From contig JAJQFD010000016.1 in NCBI GenBank assembly GCA_021201335.1, forward strand, positions 113,365-177,364: DNA of 64,000 bases. Reading direction: 5' to 3'. The notes beneath the pieces were generated by a model, which was not told the DNA's origin, ran no database searches, and worked only from the letters and a program-made list of their open reading frames with translations. Position numbers and translations under genes: made by a program. Positions 49,898 to 60,700 of the stretch are shown one piece after another; positions within the stretch are counted from its first letter, which is position 1; every line of letters begins with the position of its first letter. The DNA is from Bacteroides sp. (GTDB taxonomy: Bacteria; Bacteroidota; Bacteroidia; Bacteroidales; Bacteroidaceae).

Positions 49898-51136
49898 ATG
49901 ATTTTAAACCTCATAACGTTTGCTTCTGAGCTAAATAAGAATATCACAGTTCAAACCGCACATGAATTTATCCTGAGTGAATTAGCTAATCACTTTACTT
50001 TAAATTTTGTGGACGATAAAGATATCAGAAAGCTCGGTCCCAACGATTTTAGCCTGATTTTTATTGCAACAGGCGGGGTAGAAAGAAAAGTTATGCATGC
50101 TTTTGAACATCTTCCCCGCCCTGCGGTGATGTTGGCAGATGACATGCAAAATTCACTAGCAGCGGCTTTAGAGATATCCTCCTGGCTGAGAAGCCGGGGT
50201 ATTAAAAGTGAGATTTTACATGGAGAAACTCAGAATATTGTTCATCGTATTGAAATTTTACATCAAAATTTCCAGGCTCAACGTTCTTTATTCGGCACAA
50301 GGGTGGGAGTTATTGGAACTCCCTCATCCTGGCTTATTGCAAGTAATGTTGATTACCTGTTAGCTAAAAGACGATGGGGAGTTGAATATGTTGATATTCC
50401 ATTGGATAAAATTTACGAGAAGTTCGATCGTATATCAGATGATGAAGTTGGAGAAGTTTCCGCCGAAATTGTAAGTAGAGCATTAGCTATTCGTGAAGGA
50501 ACTCCGGAAGACATGTTGAAGGCCATGCGTCTCTATCGGGCCATTAAAGAAATATGCATTGAAAAAAAATTGGATGCTATAACTCTCAGTTGTTTCAAAT
50601 TGATAGAACATACCCAAAGTACAGGTTGTCTGGCTCTCTCCTTATTAAATGATGATGGAATACTGGCTGGATGTGAAGGCGACCTTCAATCTATATTTAC
50701 TCTTTTGGCTATAAAGGCTTTGACTGGTAAAACAGGTTTTATGGCCAATCCATCTCTCATTAACAATAAAACGAATGAAGTTATTTTTGCTCATTGTACA
50801 GTTGGCCTTAAACTAACCGAGAAATATATCATCAGGAGCCATTTTGAAACCGGCTTAGGAATAGCGATAGAAGGACTTCTTCCCACCGGAGAGATTACAG
50901 TTGTAAAATGTGGCGGAGAATCATTAGACGAATATTTCCTGAGTTCAGGGCATTTGGTGGAAAATACCAATTACGTTAATATGTGCCGTACCCAGGTACG
51001 CATTAAATTGGATGTTTCTACTAATTATTTTCTAAAAACGCCCTTAGGTAACCATCATATTATTGTACAAGGCAATTATGTTGAAAGATTACAGGAATTT
51101 TTCCAAGCGAATGCCTGTAAAAACATTGTATCTTAA
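49898..51136 (+). CDS. L-fucose/L-arabinose isomerase-fold family protein
   Basis: Fold-level family features (LDAITLSCFKLIEHTQSTGCLALSLLNDDGILAGCEGDLQSIFTLLAIKALTGKTGFMANPS). Confidence 0.7.
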   Translation: MILNLITFASELNKNITVQTAHEFILSELANHFTLNFVDDKDIRKLGPNDFSLIFIATGGVERKVMHAFEHLPRPAVMLADDMQNSLAAALEISSWLRSRGIKSEILHGETQNIVHRIEILHQNFQAQRSLFGTRVGVIGTPSSWLIASNVDYLLAKRRWGVEYVDIPLDKIYEKFDRISDDEVGEVSAEIVSRALAIREGTPEDMLKAMRLYRAIKEICIEKKLDAITLSCFKLIEHTQSTGCLALSLLNDDGILAGCEGDLQSIFTLLAIKALTGKTGFMANPSLINNKTNEVIFAHCTVGLKLTEKYIIRSHFETGLGIAIEGLLPTGEITVVKCGGESLDEYFLSSGHLVENTNYVNMCRTQVRIKLDVSTNYFLKTPLGNHHIIVQGNYVERLQEFFQANACKNIVS

Positions 51137-51200
51137 CCTTGTCTTCATATAGCTGTAATATATTTCTCTCATTTTTGCAACAAATGTTAAAGTAGAAACA

Positions 51201-51890
51201 ATGAACAATTATCGTATTTTAGTTGTCGATGACGAAGAAGATTTATGTGAAATCCTAAAATTTAATCTTGAAAACGAAGGATATACAGTTGATACAGCTA
51301 ATTCGGCGGAAGAGGCTCTTAAAATGGATATCAGTAGCTATGACCTGCTCCTACTGGATGTAATGATGGGCGAGATATCCGGTTTTAAAATGGCCAGTAT
51401 CCTAAAAAAAGAAAAAAAAACCACCCACATACCTATCATATTTATCACAGCTAAAGATACTGAAAACGACACAGTTACCGGATTTAATCTGGGAGCAGAT
51501 GACTATATTTCCAAACCTTTCTCATTACGTGAAGTGATTGTCCGTATTAAAGCGGTATTAAGGCGCTTGCATAAGGAGAATGCTAATCCAGTTCCAGAGC
51601 AGCTTATATATAATACATTGGTGATTGATATCTCACAAAAAAAAGTGAGTATAGATGGAGAAGAAATCTCACTTACTAAAAAAGAATTTGAGATACTTTT
51701 TTTACTTCTCCAAAACAAGGGACGGGTATTTTCTAGAGAGGATATGTTATCCAGAATATGGAGTGAAGAGGTTTATGTACTCGACCGCACTATAGATGTA
51801 AATATTACCCGTCTGAGAAAGAAAATTGGTGAATACGGCAAATGTATTGTTACTCGCTTGGGATATGGATATTGCTTCGAAGCCAAATAA
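51201..51890 (+). CDS. OmpR/PhoB-family response regulator
   Basis: ILVVDDEEDLCEILKFNLENEGY; LLLDVMMG phosphoacceptor; winged-helix C-terminus. Confidence 0.95.
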   Translation: MNNYRILVVDDEEDLCEILKFNLENEGYTVDTANSAEEALKMDISSYDLLLLDVMMGEISGFKMASILKKEKKTTHIPIIFITAKDTENDTVTGFNLGADDYISKPFSLREVIVRIKAVLRRLHKENANPVPEQLIYNTLVIDISQKKVSIDGEEISLTKKEFEILFLLLQNKGRVFSREDMLSRIWSEEVYVLDRTIDVNITRLRKKIGEYGKCIVTRLGYGYCFEAK

Positions 51891-51908
51891 TCTTCTGTAA
51901 TATTCTTC

Positions 51909-53681
51909 ATGGCTGAAAAATCTAAATATTTCATTTCACTCGACCGGAAATTATTTCTTTCGGCTGTAAGCATGTTTCTAGTTTTTGTAAGTTGTTTCAT
52001 CATTTATCAATTCCAGCGGGAAAGAACTTACAAAATAGACATGTTAAATCACAAACTGCAGGATTATAATAAATTAATGTATAAAGAACTGCAGGAAAAC
52101 AATGATAGTCTGTCTACACTAAATTTATTTATCGATCACATTGGAATTGAAGGATTAAGGATAACCGTTATTGACCTCCAGGGAAACATTATCTTTGATA
52201 GCTCTGGCGTTGACTATGATGAGTTGGAAAACCATCTGGAAAGGAAAGAAATACAAGAAGCTATTGAAAAAGGTACAGGTTACGCTGTGCGTCGGGTATC
52301 AAAAGTAACTGGTATAACTTATTTTTATTCGGCAAAAAGATGCAATAAGTATATTCTCCGAACGGCAGTACCTTATAATACGGAAGTGCGAGAAAGTCTT
52401 AAAACAGACATGCATTATATCTGGTTTTCTATAATTATAGCGCTTATCTTAATATTCATTTTCTATAAACTTACGCGCCGTTTAGGAAAATCCATCGATA
52501 ATCTCAAAAATTTTGCTCTTTGCATTGAAAAGAATGCACCTTTCTACCTACAATCTAACCATAATTCTTCATACGATGAGCTGGATGAGATTTCGCAACA
52601 TATCATGCAGATTTATCAACGACTCCTCGAAACAAAAGAAGAACTCAACAGGGAAAGAGACAAATTAATAGCCCATTTACAAACGTCAAAAGAAGGTCTG
52701 GGGGTATTCAGTCATGATAAAAAAGAAATATTAGTCAATAACCTATTTATCCAATATATTAATTTTATTTCCGACTATAACCTGAGAACCACTGAAGAGA
52801 CATTTGGTATAACCGAGTTGCAACCTATTACTGACTTTATTAACCGGATGCAAAAAAAATCTATTGGGAAAGAAGATAAAAGAATGTCTCTCAACTTTTC
52901 TAAAAACGGCCGTAACTTTATGGTTGAATGTATCATCTTCCAAGATCATAGTTTTGAAATTACAATTAATGATATCACTCTCGAGGAAGAACAGTCCTCA
53001 CTAAAGCGTAAGTTAACACAGAATATTGCTCATGAATTAAAAACGCCCGTTAGCAGCATACAAGGATATCTCGAAACACTTGTATTCAATGAAGATATTG
53101 ACCCCCAAAAAGCCAAAACCTTTTTACTCCGATGTTATGAACAAAGTAACCGGCTGAGTAAGTTGCTAAGGGATATTTCCGTATTGACCCGGATGGATGA
53201 AGCTGCCAACATGCTTGAGATTGAACAAGTGGATATAACAAATATTGTTGAAGTAATTATTAATGAAGAAGCCCTGGAAATCGATAAAAAACAAATTAAG
53301 GTCATTAATAATCTTAAAAGACACATTCATATTCGTGGTAATTATTCACTTATCTATTCAATCTTCCGCAATCTGATGGATAATGCCATAGCTTATGGAG
53401 GAAACGAAATACAAATAATTATTAATTGTTTTCGCGAAGACGATAATTTTTACTACTTTAGCTTTGCCGATACGGGAGTTGGAGTTAGTACCGAACATCT
53501 GCAACGACTCTTTGAACGCTTCTATCGCATTGACAAAGGACGTTCACGCAAGCTGGGAGGTACGGGTCTGGGACTTGCCATTGTAAAAAATGCAGTATTG
53601 ATTCATGGAGGAAAGATATCGGCAAAACATTACCAGGGAGGCGGCCTGGAATTTATTTTCACACTTGCTAAAGATAGGTAA
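51909..53681 (+). CDS. PhoR-like sensor histidine kinase
   Basis: Two TMs; NIAHELKTPVSSIQGYLETL H-box; DNAIAYGG, DTGVGV, FYRIDKGRSRKLGGTGLGLAIVKN. Confidence 0.95.
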   Translation: MAEKSKYFISLDRKLFLSAVSMFLVFVSCFIIYQFQRERTYKIDMLNHKLQDYNKLMYKELQENNDSLSTLNLFIDHIGIEGLRITVIDLQGNIIFDSSGVDYDELENHLERKEIQEAIEKGTGYAVRRVSKVTGITYFYSAKRCNKYILRTAVPYNTEVRESLKTDMHYIWFSIIIALILIFIFYKLTRRLGKSIDNLKNFALCIEKNAPFYLQSNHNSSYDELDEISQHIMQIYQRLLETKEELNRERDKLIAHLQTSKEGLGVFSHDKKEILVNNLFIQYINFISDYNLRTTEETFGITELQPITDFINRMQKKSIGKEDKRMSLNFSKNGRNFMVECIIFQDHSFEITINDITLEEEQSSLKRKLTQNIAHELKTPVSSIQGYLETLVFNEDIDPQKAKTFLLRCYEQSNRLSKLLRDISVLTRMDEAANMLEIEQVDITNIVEVIINEEALEIDKKQIKVINNLKRHIHIRGNYSLIYSIFRNLMDNAIAYGGNEIQIIINCFREDDNFYYFSFADTGVGVSTEHLQRLFERFYRIDKGRSRKLGGTGLGLAIVKNAVLIHGGKISAKHYQGGGLEFIFTLAKDR

Positions 53682-53687
53682 AAGAAA

Positions 53688-54656
53688 ATGAAAAGAATTA
53701 ATTACATTGCACTGGCAGTATTCTTTTTATGCTGCTCATGTAAAAACGGAAATGCTTCCGGAAATGAAAACAGCAAAAACCCTACAACTCCGAAACAAGA
53801 AACTGTCAGCAAAGATTCTGTTGTACTATCCCCTATCAAATATCCCGAAATCCCCACCATATTCACCCAACCGGAACAAAGAGCAGATTTTCTGGCCGAG
53901 CATTTTTGGGAACATTTTAACTTTGCCGACACTAATTATATTAATAAGCCAGAGATAACAGAACAATTCTGGGTGGACTATATTAATATCCTAGGATACA
54001 CTCCGCAAGAAAAAGCAAAAGGATACCTGAAAGATACTTTCAGAAAAGCTGAGCAAAACAAGAAAATGTACAACTACCTGGTTGATCTGGCCGATAAATA
54101 TTTGTATGATCCGAATTCGCCCTTCAGGCAAGAAGAATATTATATTGCTGTATTAGAAAGCATGGTAGCTTCACCTATCCTCCAAGACATAGAAAAAATA
54201 CGTCCAAAAGACCGTCTGAAAATAGCTTTAAAAAACCGCGTTGGTGAAAAAGCCAGCAACTTTACTTATACCCTGGAGTCCGGTAAACAAGGAAAGCTTT
54301 ATCAAATAAAATCCGACTATATCATTTTGTTTTTCAATAATCCGGGATGTTCAGCCTGTGAGGAAGCTATAAAACAGCTAAAATATTCACTAGCTATTAC
54401 AAAAGCAGTTATGGACAAAGAACTAACAATATTAGCGATCTATGCTGATCAGGACCTTGATGAATGGAAAAAGTACCGCAATGAATTTCCACAGGAATGG
54501 ATAAATGGATACGATAAAGAACAAGTTATTGAAATGAACCGAGTATATGATCTTAAAGCCAGTCCTACCATCTATCTGCTGGATAAGGACAAAAAAGTAA
54601 TCCTTAAAGATACAACAGTGGGTGCCATTGAAACATATTTGAAAGCCCGTATGTAA
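53688..54656 (+). CDS. DUF5106/thioredoxin-like lipoprotein
   Basis: Lipobox LCCSCKNG; FFNNPGCSACEEAIKQL CxxC; SPTIYLLDKDKKVILKD. Confidence 0.85.
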   Translation: MKRINYIALAVFFLCCSCKNGNASGNENSKNPTTPKQETVSKDSVVLSPIKYPEIPTIFTQPEQRADFLAEHFWEHFNFADTNYINKPEITEQFWVDYINILGYTPQEKAKGYLKDTFRKAEQNKKMYNYLVDLADKYLYDPNSPFRQEEYYIAVLESMVASPILQDIEKIRPKDRLKIALKNRVGEKASNFTYTLESGKQGKLYQIKSDYIILFFNNPGCSACEEAIKQLKYSLAITKAVMDKELTILAIYADQDLDEWKKYRNEFPQEWINGYDKEQVIEMNRVYDLKASPTIYLLDKDKKVILKDTTVGAIETYLKARM

Positions 54657-54703
54657 CTCTATATCTTTATCCCGCCCCTGATTTTTGTATAAGCTTACAA
54701 TAC

Positions 54704-54796
54704 CCGACAGGATGCACATCCTGTCACTACCTACATGCCCATCTTGTCACATACAGGATGGGCATCTTGTTATAGATAGGATGTGCATCCTGTCGG
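54704..54796. repeat. Nested inverted-repeat element (REP/BIME-like)
   Basis: Outer arms CCGACAGGATGCACATCCTGTC (54704-54725) and GATAGGATGTGCATCCTGTCGG (54775-54796), 21/22 complementary; inner arms ATGCCCATCTTGT (54735-54747) and ACAGGATGGGCAT (54753-54765). Confidence 0.85.
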
Positions 54797-54872
54797 ATAC
54801 ATTCTTCTTAATTTATAGTTATTATCCGCCGAAAAAATAATTCCCGAAGGTACATAAGTAACAGAAAGTTTA

Positions 54873-54881
54873 TACCTTTGC
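54873..54881 (+). promoter_or_regulatory. Bacteroidetes-type -7 element (TACCTTTGC) preceding cobalamin riboswitch
   Basis: tacctttgc immediately 5' of the riboswitch. Confidence 0.65.
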
Positions 54882-54894
54882 ACCCACATTGGTT

Positions 54895-55062
54895 CATTAT
54901 CCTCTTTTCAGGGGAGAGATTAAAAGGGAATCAGGTGAAAATCCTGAACAGTCCCGCTGCTGTAAGTTTCAATATAAACGTTGTAAGCAACTACTTTTGC
55001 CACTGGAATAAGACATCTGGGAAGGCGCTTAGGAAACGGAAACGAGTCAGAAAACCTGCCAT
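54895..55062 (+). promoter_or_regulatory. Cobalamin (AdoCbl-class) riboswitch
   Basis: AAAAGGGAATCAGGTGAAAATCCTGAACAGTCCCGCTGCTGTAA ... GCCACTGG ... TGGGAAGGCGC ... GAGTCAGAAAACCTGCC conserved blocks. Confidence 0.93.
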
Positions 55063-55248
55063 GGATACATTACTTATTGCTTTCGAGGAAAAAGCATGAA
55101 AAGATGAAAAGGAAGAAAACATTTTCCGTATGTATATTCGTAGAGTGATCAGTTTTTCAGCTGGTTCAACTACTTTTATGGGCAGAGCCGGAAGTATGTG
55201 TCAGTTTATCTATATGAATTTAATTATGAACTTATAAAATTGAAAATT

Positions 55249-56001
55249 ATGAAAAAGATTTCTTTATGGGTATTACTTTTGGCCGTATTGGCATTTACAG
55301 GATGTAGTGATAATGACGACGATGAGCAGAATAATGGGAAAAAGAATTCATACGTATTAAAACTACCAACTTATTCACTGGAAACGGAATATATAGGAGA
55401 TACGGAAAATCCGGTTAAAACCTGGGAAGAAGGATCGGGTGAATATGCATTTCCCTGTTATCAGACTCTCTTGACGGACGAAAGCAAATTCTTTAACTTT
55501 GATTGTGTATCTACATCATACGGAATATACAGTGGTTTTGAATTTACAAATTTAACATCCGGTGATAAAAGCAGTATTACTAAAAAAGGAGTCAGTAATA
55601 ATACGTATGTAACAGCATATTACAATACTAGTGACGATTATGGAGTAGCAATCAAATTCAAACAAGGAGATTATAATGTAAAAGGACTTTATGTAACAAA
55701 CTCTTTGGCAGCCTATACATCTATTTCAGAAGGAGATAATTTTTCCAGAGAATTCCAAAATGGTGATTGGTATAAAGTTACGATCTATAACATGGATAAA
55801 ACAGAAAATGTGGAATTTTATTTAGCGGATTACCAGAATAACAAAACAGAGATTGTAACAGAATGGAAATGGGTTGATCTCACTTCCTTAGGAGAAACCA
55901 ATGGTTTGAGATTCGAATTATCATCAACCGATAATAATGAATATGGAATGCGTACTCCTGCTTATTTCTGTATAGATGGAATTACTATAGAGGAAAAATA
56001 A
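55249..56001 (+). CDS. DUF4465 domain lipoprotein
   Basis: Track ORF 55198..56001; likely start MKKISLWVLLLAVLAFTGCSDN (55249) with lipobox; DUF4465 motifs VKGLYVTNSLAAYTS, GDWYKVTIYN, VEFYLADYQNNK, WKWVDLTSLGETNGLRFELSSTD, TPAYFCIDGI. Confidence 0.85.
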   Translation: MKKISLWVLLLAVLAFTGCSDNDDDEQNNGKKNSYVLKLPTYSLETEYIGDTENPVKTWEEGSGEYAFPCYQTLLTDESKFFNFDCVSTSYGIYSGFEFTNLTSGDKSSITKKGVSNNTYVTAYYNTSDDYGVAIKFKQGDYNVKGLYVTNSLAAYTSISEGDNFSREFQNGDWYKVTIYNMDKTENVEFYLADYQNNKTEIVTEWKWVDLTSLGETNGLRFELSSTDNNEYGMRTPAYFCIDGITIEEK

Positions 56002-56057
56002 TATAAACCATTTACCGAAATAATAGGTAAACTCGGGCAATGGTAATAAAAATAAGA

Positions 56058-56110
56058 GGGAACACATTAAACTGAATATTAAAAACAGACAGTTTAATGG
56101 GTTTCCTTTT
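56058..56110 (+). terminator. Intrinsic terminator after DUF4465 gene
   Basis: GGGAACACATTAAACTG / CAGTTTAATGGGTTTCC then CTTTT. Confidence 0.65.
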
Positions 56111-56335
56111 AATATGGTTTTCCATCACTTTAGCTGAATACTCTTATAACAAATTTAAATGAGGGTATGTCAAAATTGACGCCACTTTTCTGTTAGATTA
56201 CGATCTATAAGCAACTCAAAGGAGGACTGGGCTTTTGAGACATTCACTTAAATCTGATAATTACTGGTATATAACACTTTTTATTTAATCCTTCAACTAA
56301 AGTGGAGAAGAACCTTTCATATTTACAATCTAACA

Positions 56336-57757
56336 TTACTCTACTCCACCTCCAAGTGCACGGTACAAATCAGAAGTTGCCTGTAGCTGCTCTAGCTTAT
56401 CATTGATTTGAGTAAGCTTTGCATTCAATAAACTTTGTTGCGCAGTTAATACTTCCAGGTAATTGGCCTCTCCTGCTTTCAGCAATTCCTGCGTGAAATA
56501 AACAGCCTGTTCCAACGATTCTACCTGCAAATTGCGACTTTGAATTTTACGCAGAGAAAGTTCAAAAGTTGATAAGATACCAGATACTTCCTCGCTTGCT
56601 GAAAGGACAGTTTTCTCAAAAGTAAATAAGGCAGCACGCTGATCTGCTTTAGCAATTTCCAGTTGGGTTATAAGTTGTCTCCTGGCAAAAATAGGTTGGG
56701 TAAGTCCACCAATAATACTGGCAAATAAATGTTCAGGCTTAAAGAACTGACTTAAACCATTGACTGTAGTATATCCTAACAAGCCAGTCGTCAATTTAAT
56801 GGAGGGATAGAAACTGGCCCTTGCTACATTGGTTAATTCAAAGGCTGCCCGGAAAGCTAATTCTGCTTGTTGCACATCGGGACGCTTCGCCAACATCTGA
56901 ACAGGAATACCATACGCCAATTCTGTGGGAACGGCTTGCTGGTTCAAAAGTGTCCTTTGTATGGGTCCCGGCTTACGTCCCAGTAAGGTACTTATTGAAT
57001 TTTCAAGTTGCCTGATATTATTCTCTAAATCAGAAACAGATGCCTGAGCACCGTAAAGTGCTGCTTCTGTTTGTTTAACCGCTGCACCCGTTGTCATCCC
57101 TGCATCTCTTAACGCTATTGTCGTAATAAGATTCTCTTTCATTAGCTCAATCATATTCTGAGTAACCCGCAGCTGCTCATCCAGAGCCAGAAGAGAATAA
57201 TATGTATTAGCAAGATTGGAAATCAACGTTGTTTTTACCAGGTATTGGCCGGCATAACTATTAAGCATCTGGGCATATTTGGCTCTTGAATCCCTGTTCA
57301 TTCTCCCCCAAAGGTCTAACTCCCAGGTTGTAACAAGACCTAATGTATACGTTTCTTTGTGATAAGCCAAGGTATTTCTTTCTCTGGCGGTCCCCGTCAA
57401 TGGATCGGAAGAACTCAGACGAGTCTGCTCAAATTGTCCGCTCAGGGTAAGGTCCGGGAAATATGCTGCCCGCGCCATTCCTAAAGTAGCCTCTGCCTGC
57501 TTTACTCTCTCCAGAGCAATTTGCATATCATAATTATTCAGCAATGCCTCTTCAATTAAAGATTGTAATGCCGGATCCCTGAAATATTCTCTCCAGGGAA
57601 TATTAGCAATGCTGGTGGTATCTGTTTCCTCCCTATCTCTGAAAAGATTCTCCGTATCAATCTTTGGGGCTGTGTATCGGTTAAAGACCTGGCAGGAAGA
57701 TAGCCCAACCGAAAGAAGTAATATTCCAGTCAGTTTTTTTATATCCTTATATTTCAT
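56336..57757 (-). CDS. NodT/TolC-family RND efflux outer membrane lipoprotein
   Basis: Lipobox SVGLSSCQVF; PEVQQAELAFRAA-like region (RPDVQQAELAFRAAFELTNVARASFYPSIKLT). Confidence 0.93.
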   Translation of the reverse strand: MKYKDIKKLTGILLLSVGLSSCQVFNRYTAPKIDTENLFRDREETDTTSIANIPWREYFRDPALQSLIEEALLNNYDMQIALERVKQAEATLGMARAAYFPDLTLSGQFEQTRLSSSDPLTGTARERNTLAYHKETYTLGLVTTWELDLWGRMNRDSRAKYAQMLNSYAGQYLVKTTLISNLANTYYSLLALDEQLRVTQNMIELMKENLITTIALRDAGMTTGAAVKQTEAALYGAQASVSDLENNIRQLENSISTLLGRKPGPIQRTLLNQQAVPTELAYGIPVQMLAKRPDVQQAELAFRAAFELTNVARASFYPSIKLTTGLLGYTTVNGLSQFFKPEHLFASIIGGLTQPIFARRQLITQLEIAKADQRAALFTFEKTVLSASEEVSGILSTFELSLRKIQSRNLQVESLEQAVYFTQELLKAGEANYLEVLTAQQSLLNAKLTQINDKLEQLQATSDLYRALGGGVE

Positions 57758-57769
57758 GTTATTTGTATC

Positions 57770-60700
57770 TTATCTTTTAGTTACTTTCTTCCCTCCTCTA
57801 CTCAAATATTCCTGTAGACTCTGGAAAACAACATATAGAATAGGTATTACCAATACCCCGATCATGGTACCAATAAACATACCACCTACCGCGCTAATAC
57901 CGATAGATCGATTTCCGATAGCACCGGCACCAGAAGCAAACATTAGCGGAAGCAAACCAATAATTAGGGCAAACGAAGTCATTAATATAGGTCGTAAACG
58001 GGCAATTGCACCATTTATCGCCGCATCAATAATACTCATTCCTTGTTGGCGCCGCTGAATAGCATATTCTACAATCAGAATCGCGTTCTTCGCCAGCAAG
58101 CCAATTAACATCACCATGGATATTTGCACATATATATTATTAACAATACCCTGGGAAATACCAAATATCATCAGGAATATAAATACACCCGATAAACCAA
58201 TAGGTAATGGTAACAATACAGCTAAGGGTATTATATAGCTTTCATAGAGAGCAGATAATAACAGATAAACAAAGATTAGACAGATACCAAAAATGAGGAC
58301 TGTTTGCCCCCCCCCGGTTCCTGCCTCTTCACGGGTTATACCTGAATATTCGTAACTGTAGTTTACAGGTAAGATAGAACGATTCTGAGATAACTCTTCT
58401 ACCACACGTAATACATCCCCTGTACTAAAACCATCCAGCATATTCGGAATGATAGTAATATCCATCGACTGATACATATTAAAGCGATCCAGTGTTTGAG
58501 GCGCAGTTACATCGGTAATATTAATAAAACTGGTAATAGGGGCCATATCTCCCGTAGATGTCTTCACATATAAACCGCTTAAATCATCCAATGTTTTTCG
58601 ATATTCCGGACCAGATTGCATCATTACCCTAAATTGCTTTCCGTACAGATTGATATTAGAGACATAAGAACTACCAATAAAAGCCTGTAATGTTCCCATC
58701 ACCTGAGACAAGGTTAATCCGGCTTCTTTGATTTTGGGGATATCCGCGTGAATAACCTTTTGCGGGAAATTCGGATTGAAGTTAGTCATAGCCATCATTA
58801 CTTCCTTTCTGGATCGTAATTGATTGATGAAGTTTTGAGTAACCTCATAAAATTGATTAATATCACCGCCCGTCCTATCCTGCAACTGCATTTCCACACC
58901 AGCACTCATACCAAATCCCTGTAAAGTTGGAGTGGCAACGAAAAAGAAAGTTGCATCCTGAATTGCACTTGTTCTCTCTGTAAGCAGGCTGGACACCTCA
59001 TTGGTTGTGATCTTTCTATCACTCCATGGATACATTTTAATAATAACCGTACCATAAGAACTTCCTAAACCACTCATGAAGTTTACACCTGTAATATTGG
59101 TAACATATTGCACTCCTTCGATATCCATTACAAGGTCTACTACCTGGTTCACAATACTATCTGTTCTTTCCAGGGAAGAGGAAGGAGGCAGAGTGATAAA
59201 TCCCAGAACACCTCCACTATCTTCCTGAGGAACAAACCCTGCAGGGATAGTTCGAAGTAAATAGACTAAAATAAGTACTGCCACGGCTATAATAGCACCC
59301 ATTATCCAACGGTGACTCTTTTTTACCAGGAATTGAAGTCCGGATTTATATTTTCGGGTTGCAGAATTAAATAACAGATTAAAGTTATCATAGAAGCGTT
59401 GCAGAAGTTTCTTCTTTTTCCCTTCTTCATGTGGTTTCAGAAACAGAGCGCATAAGGCGGGACTTAACGTTAAGGCATTAATGGCCGAAAGAATGATTGC
59501 AATAGCCAATGTTAGCCCAAACTGTCTAAAGAAGATACCTGAAGTACCCCCAATAAAACTAACCGGAATAAATACCGCCGACATTACCAAAGTAATAGAT
59601 ACAATGGCCGGTGTAATTTCCTTCATTGCTGTAAGTGTAGCTGCCTTCGGATCTTTCTCTCCCGCATCCAACTGAGCATGTACGGCTTCCACAACCACAA
59701 TTGCATCATCTACTACAATACCGATTGCCAATACCATCGCAAACAAGGTGAGCGTATTAACAGAAAAGCCCAATAATAATAAAAAGAAAAAGGTTCCGAT
59801 AATAGCCACTGGCACAGATATACCCGGAATAATAGTCGATTTGAAATCCTGAAGGAAAATAAATACAACCAGGAACACCAGTAAGAAGGCTTCAATCAGG
59901 GTACTTACCACTTTTTCAATAGATGCATCCAGAAATTGACTGGAATCCATCAAATAATTTACCTTAATACCGGGAGGCAATATATCTTCTGCTTCCTGAA
60001 TTACTTCCTTCACATTTTTAATAACTTGCTGTGCATTGGAACCGGCAGTCTGGCTAATACTAATAAAAACAGATTCTTCTGTTTTATTGGTTCTTGATTC
60101 TACGGTATAATTTAAAGAACCCAGTTCAACGTCGGCGATATCCTTTACTCGTAGAATCTGATTATTTTCCGACCGGATTATTATATCACCAAATTCTTCT
60201 GCCGTCTGTAAACGTCCTGTATATTTAAGGGTGTACTGGAAAGTCTGATCACTGTTTTGTCCTAACTCACCCGGGGCAGCTTCAATATTCTGATCCTGTA
60301 AAGCAGCCGTTACTTCCTGTGGTGTAATCTGATAAACAGCCATTACATCCGGTTTCAACCAGATGCGCATGGAATAATCCCGCGCTCCAAATACAGATGC
60401 TTGTCCAACCCCGTATACACGTTTTATTTGAGGGAGAATATAAATATTCGCATAATTTTGCAGATATTCCCCGTCATAATCCGGATTTGAGGTCGATAAG
60501 GCAATACCCAACAATGTACTGTTTTGTTGCTTAGCTACAGTAACCCCTATCTGGCTAACCTCCTGCGGTAAAACAGGTGTTGCCCGGGCTACCAGATTCT
60601 GGACATTCACCGCCGCAATATCCGGATTAATTCCTTGTGAGAAAAACACACGTATTGTTGCGGATCCGTTATTCGAGGCAGAAGAGGTCATATACGTCAT

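Noticed and set aside
54878-55099. 73-aa ORF
   Set aside because: Lies within the cobalamin riboswitch; RNA structure explains the sequence.
57609-58058. 149-aa + strand ORF
   Set aside because: Antisense across the outer-membrane factor/RND junction, no domain.
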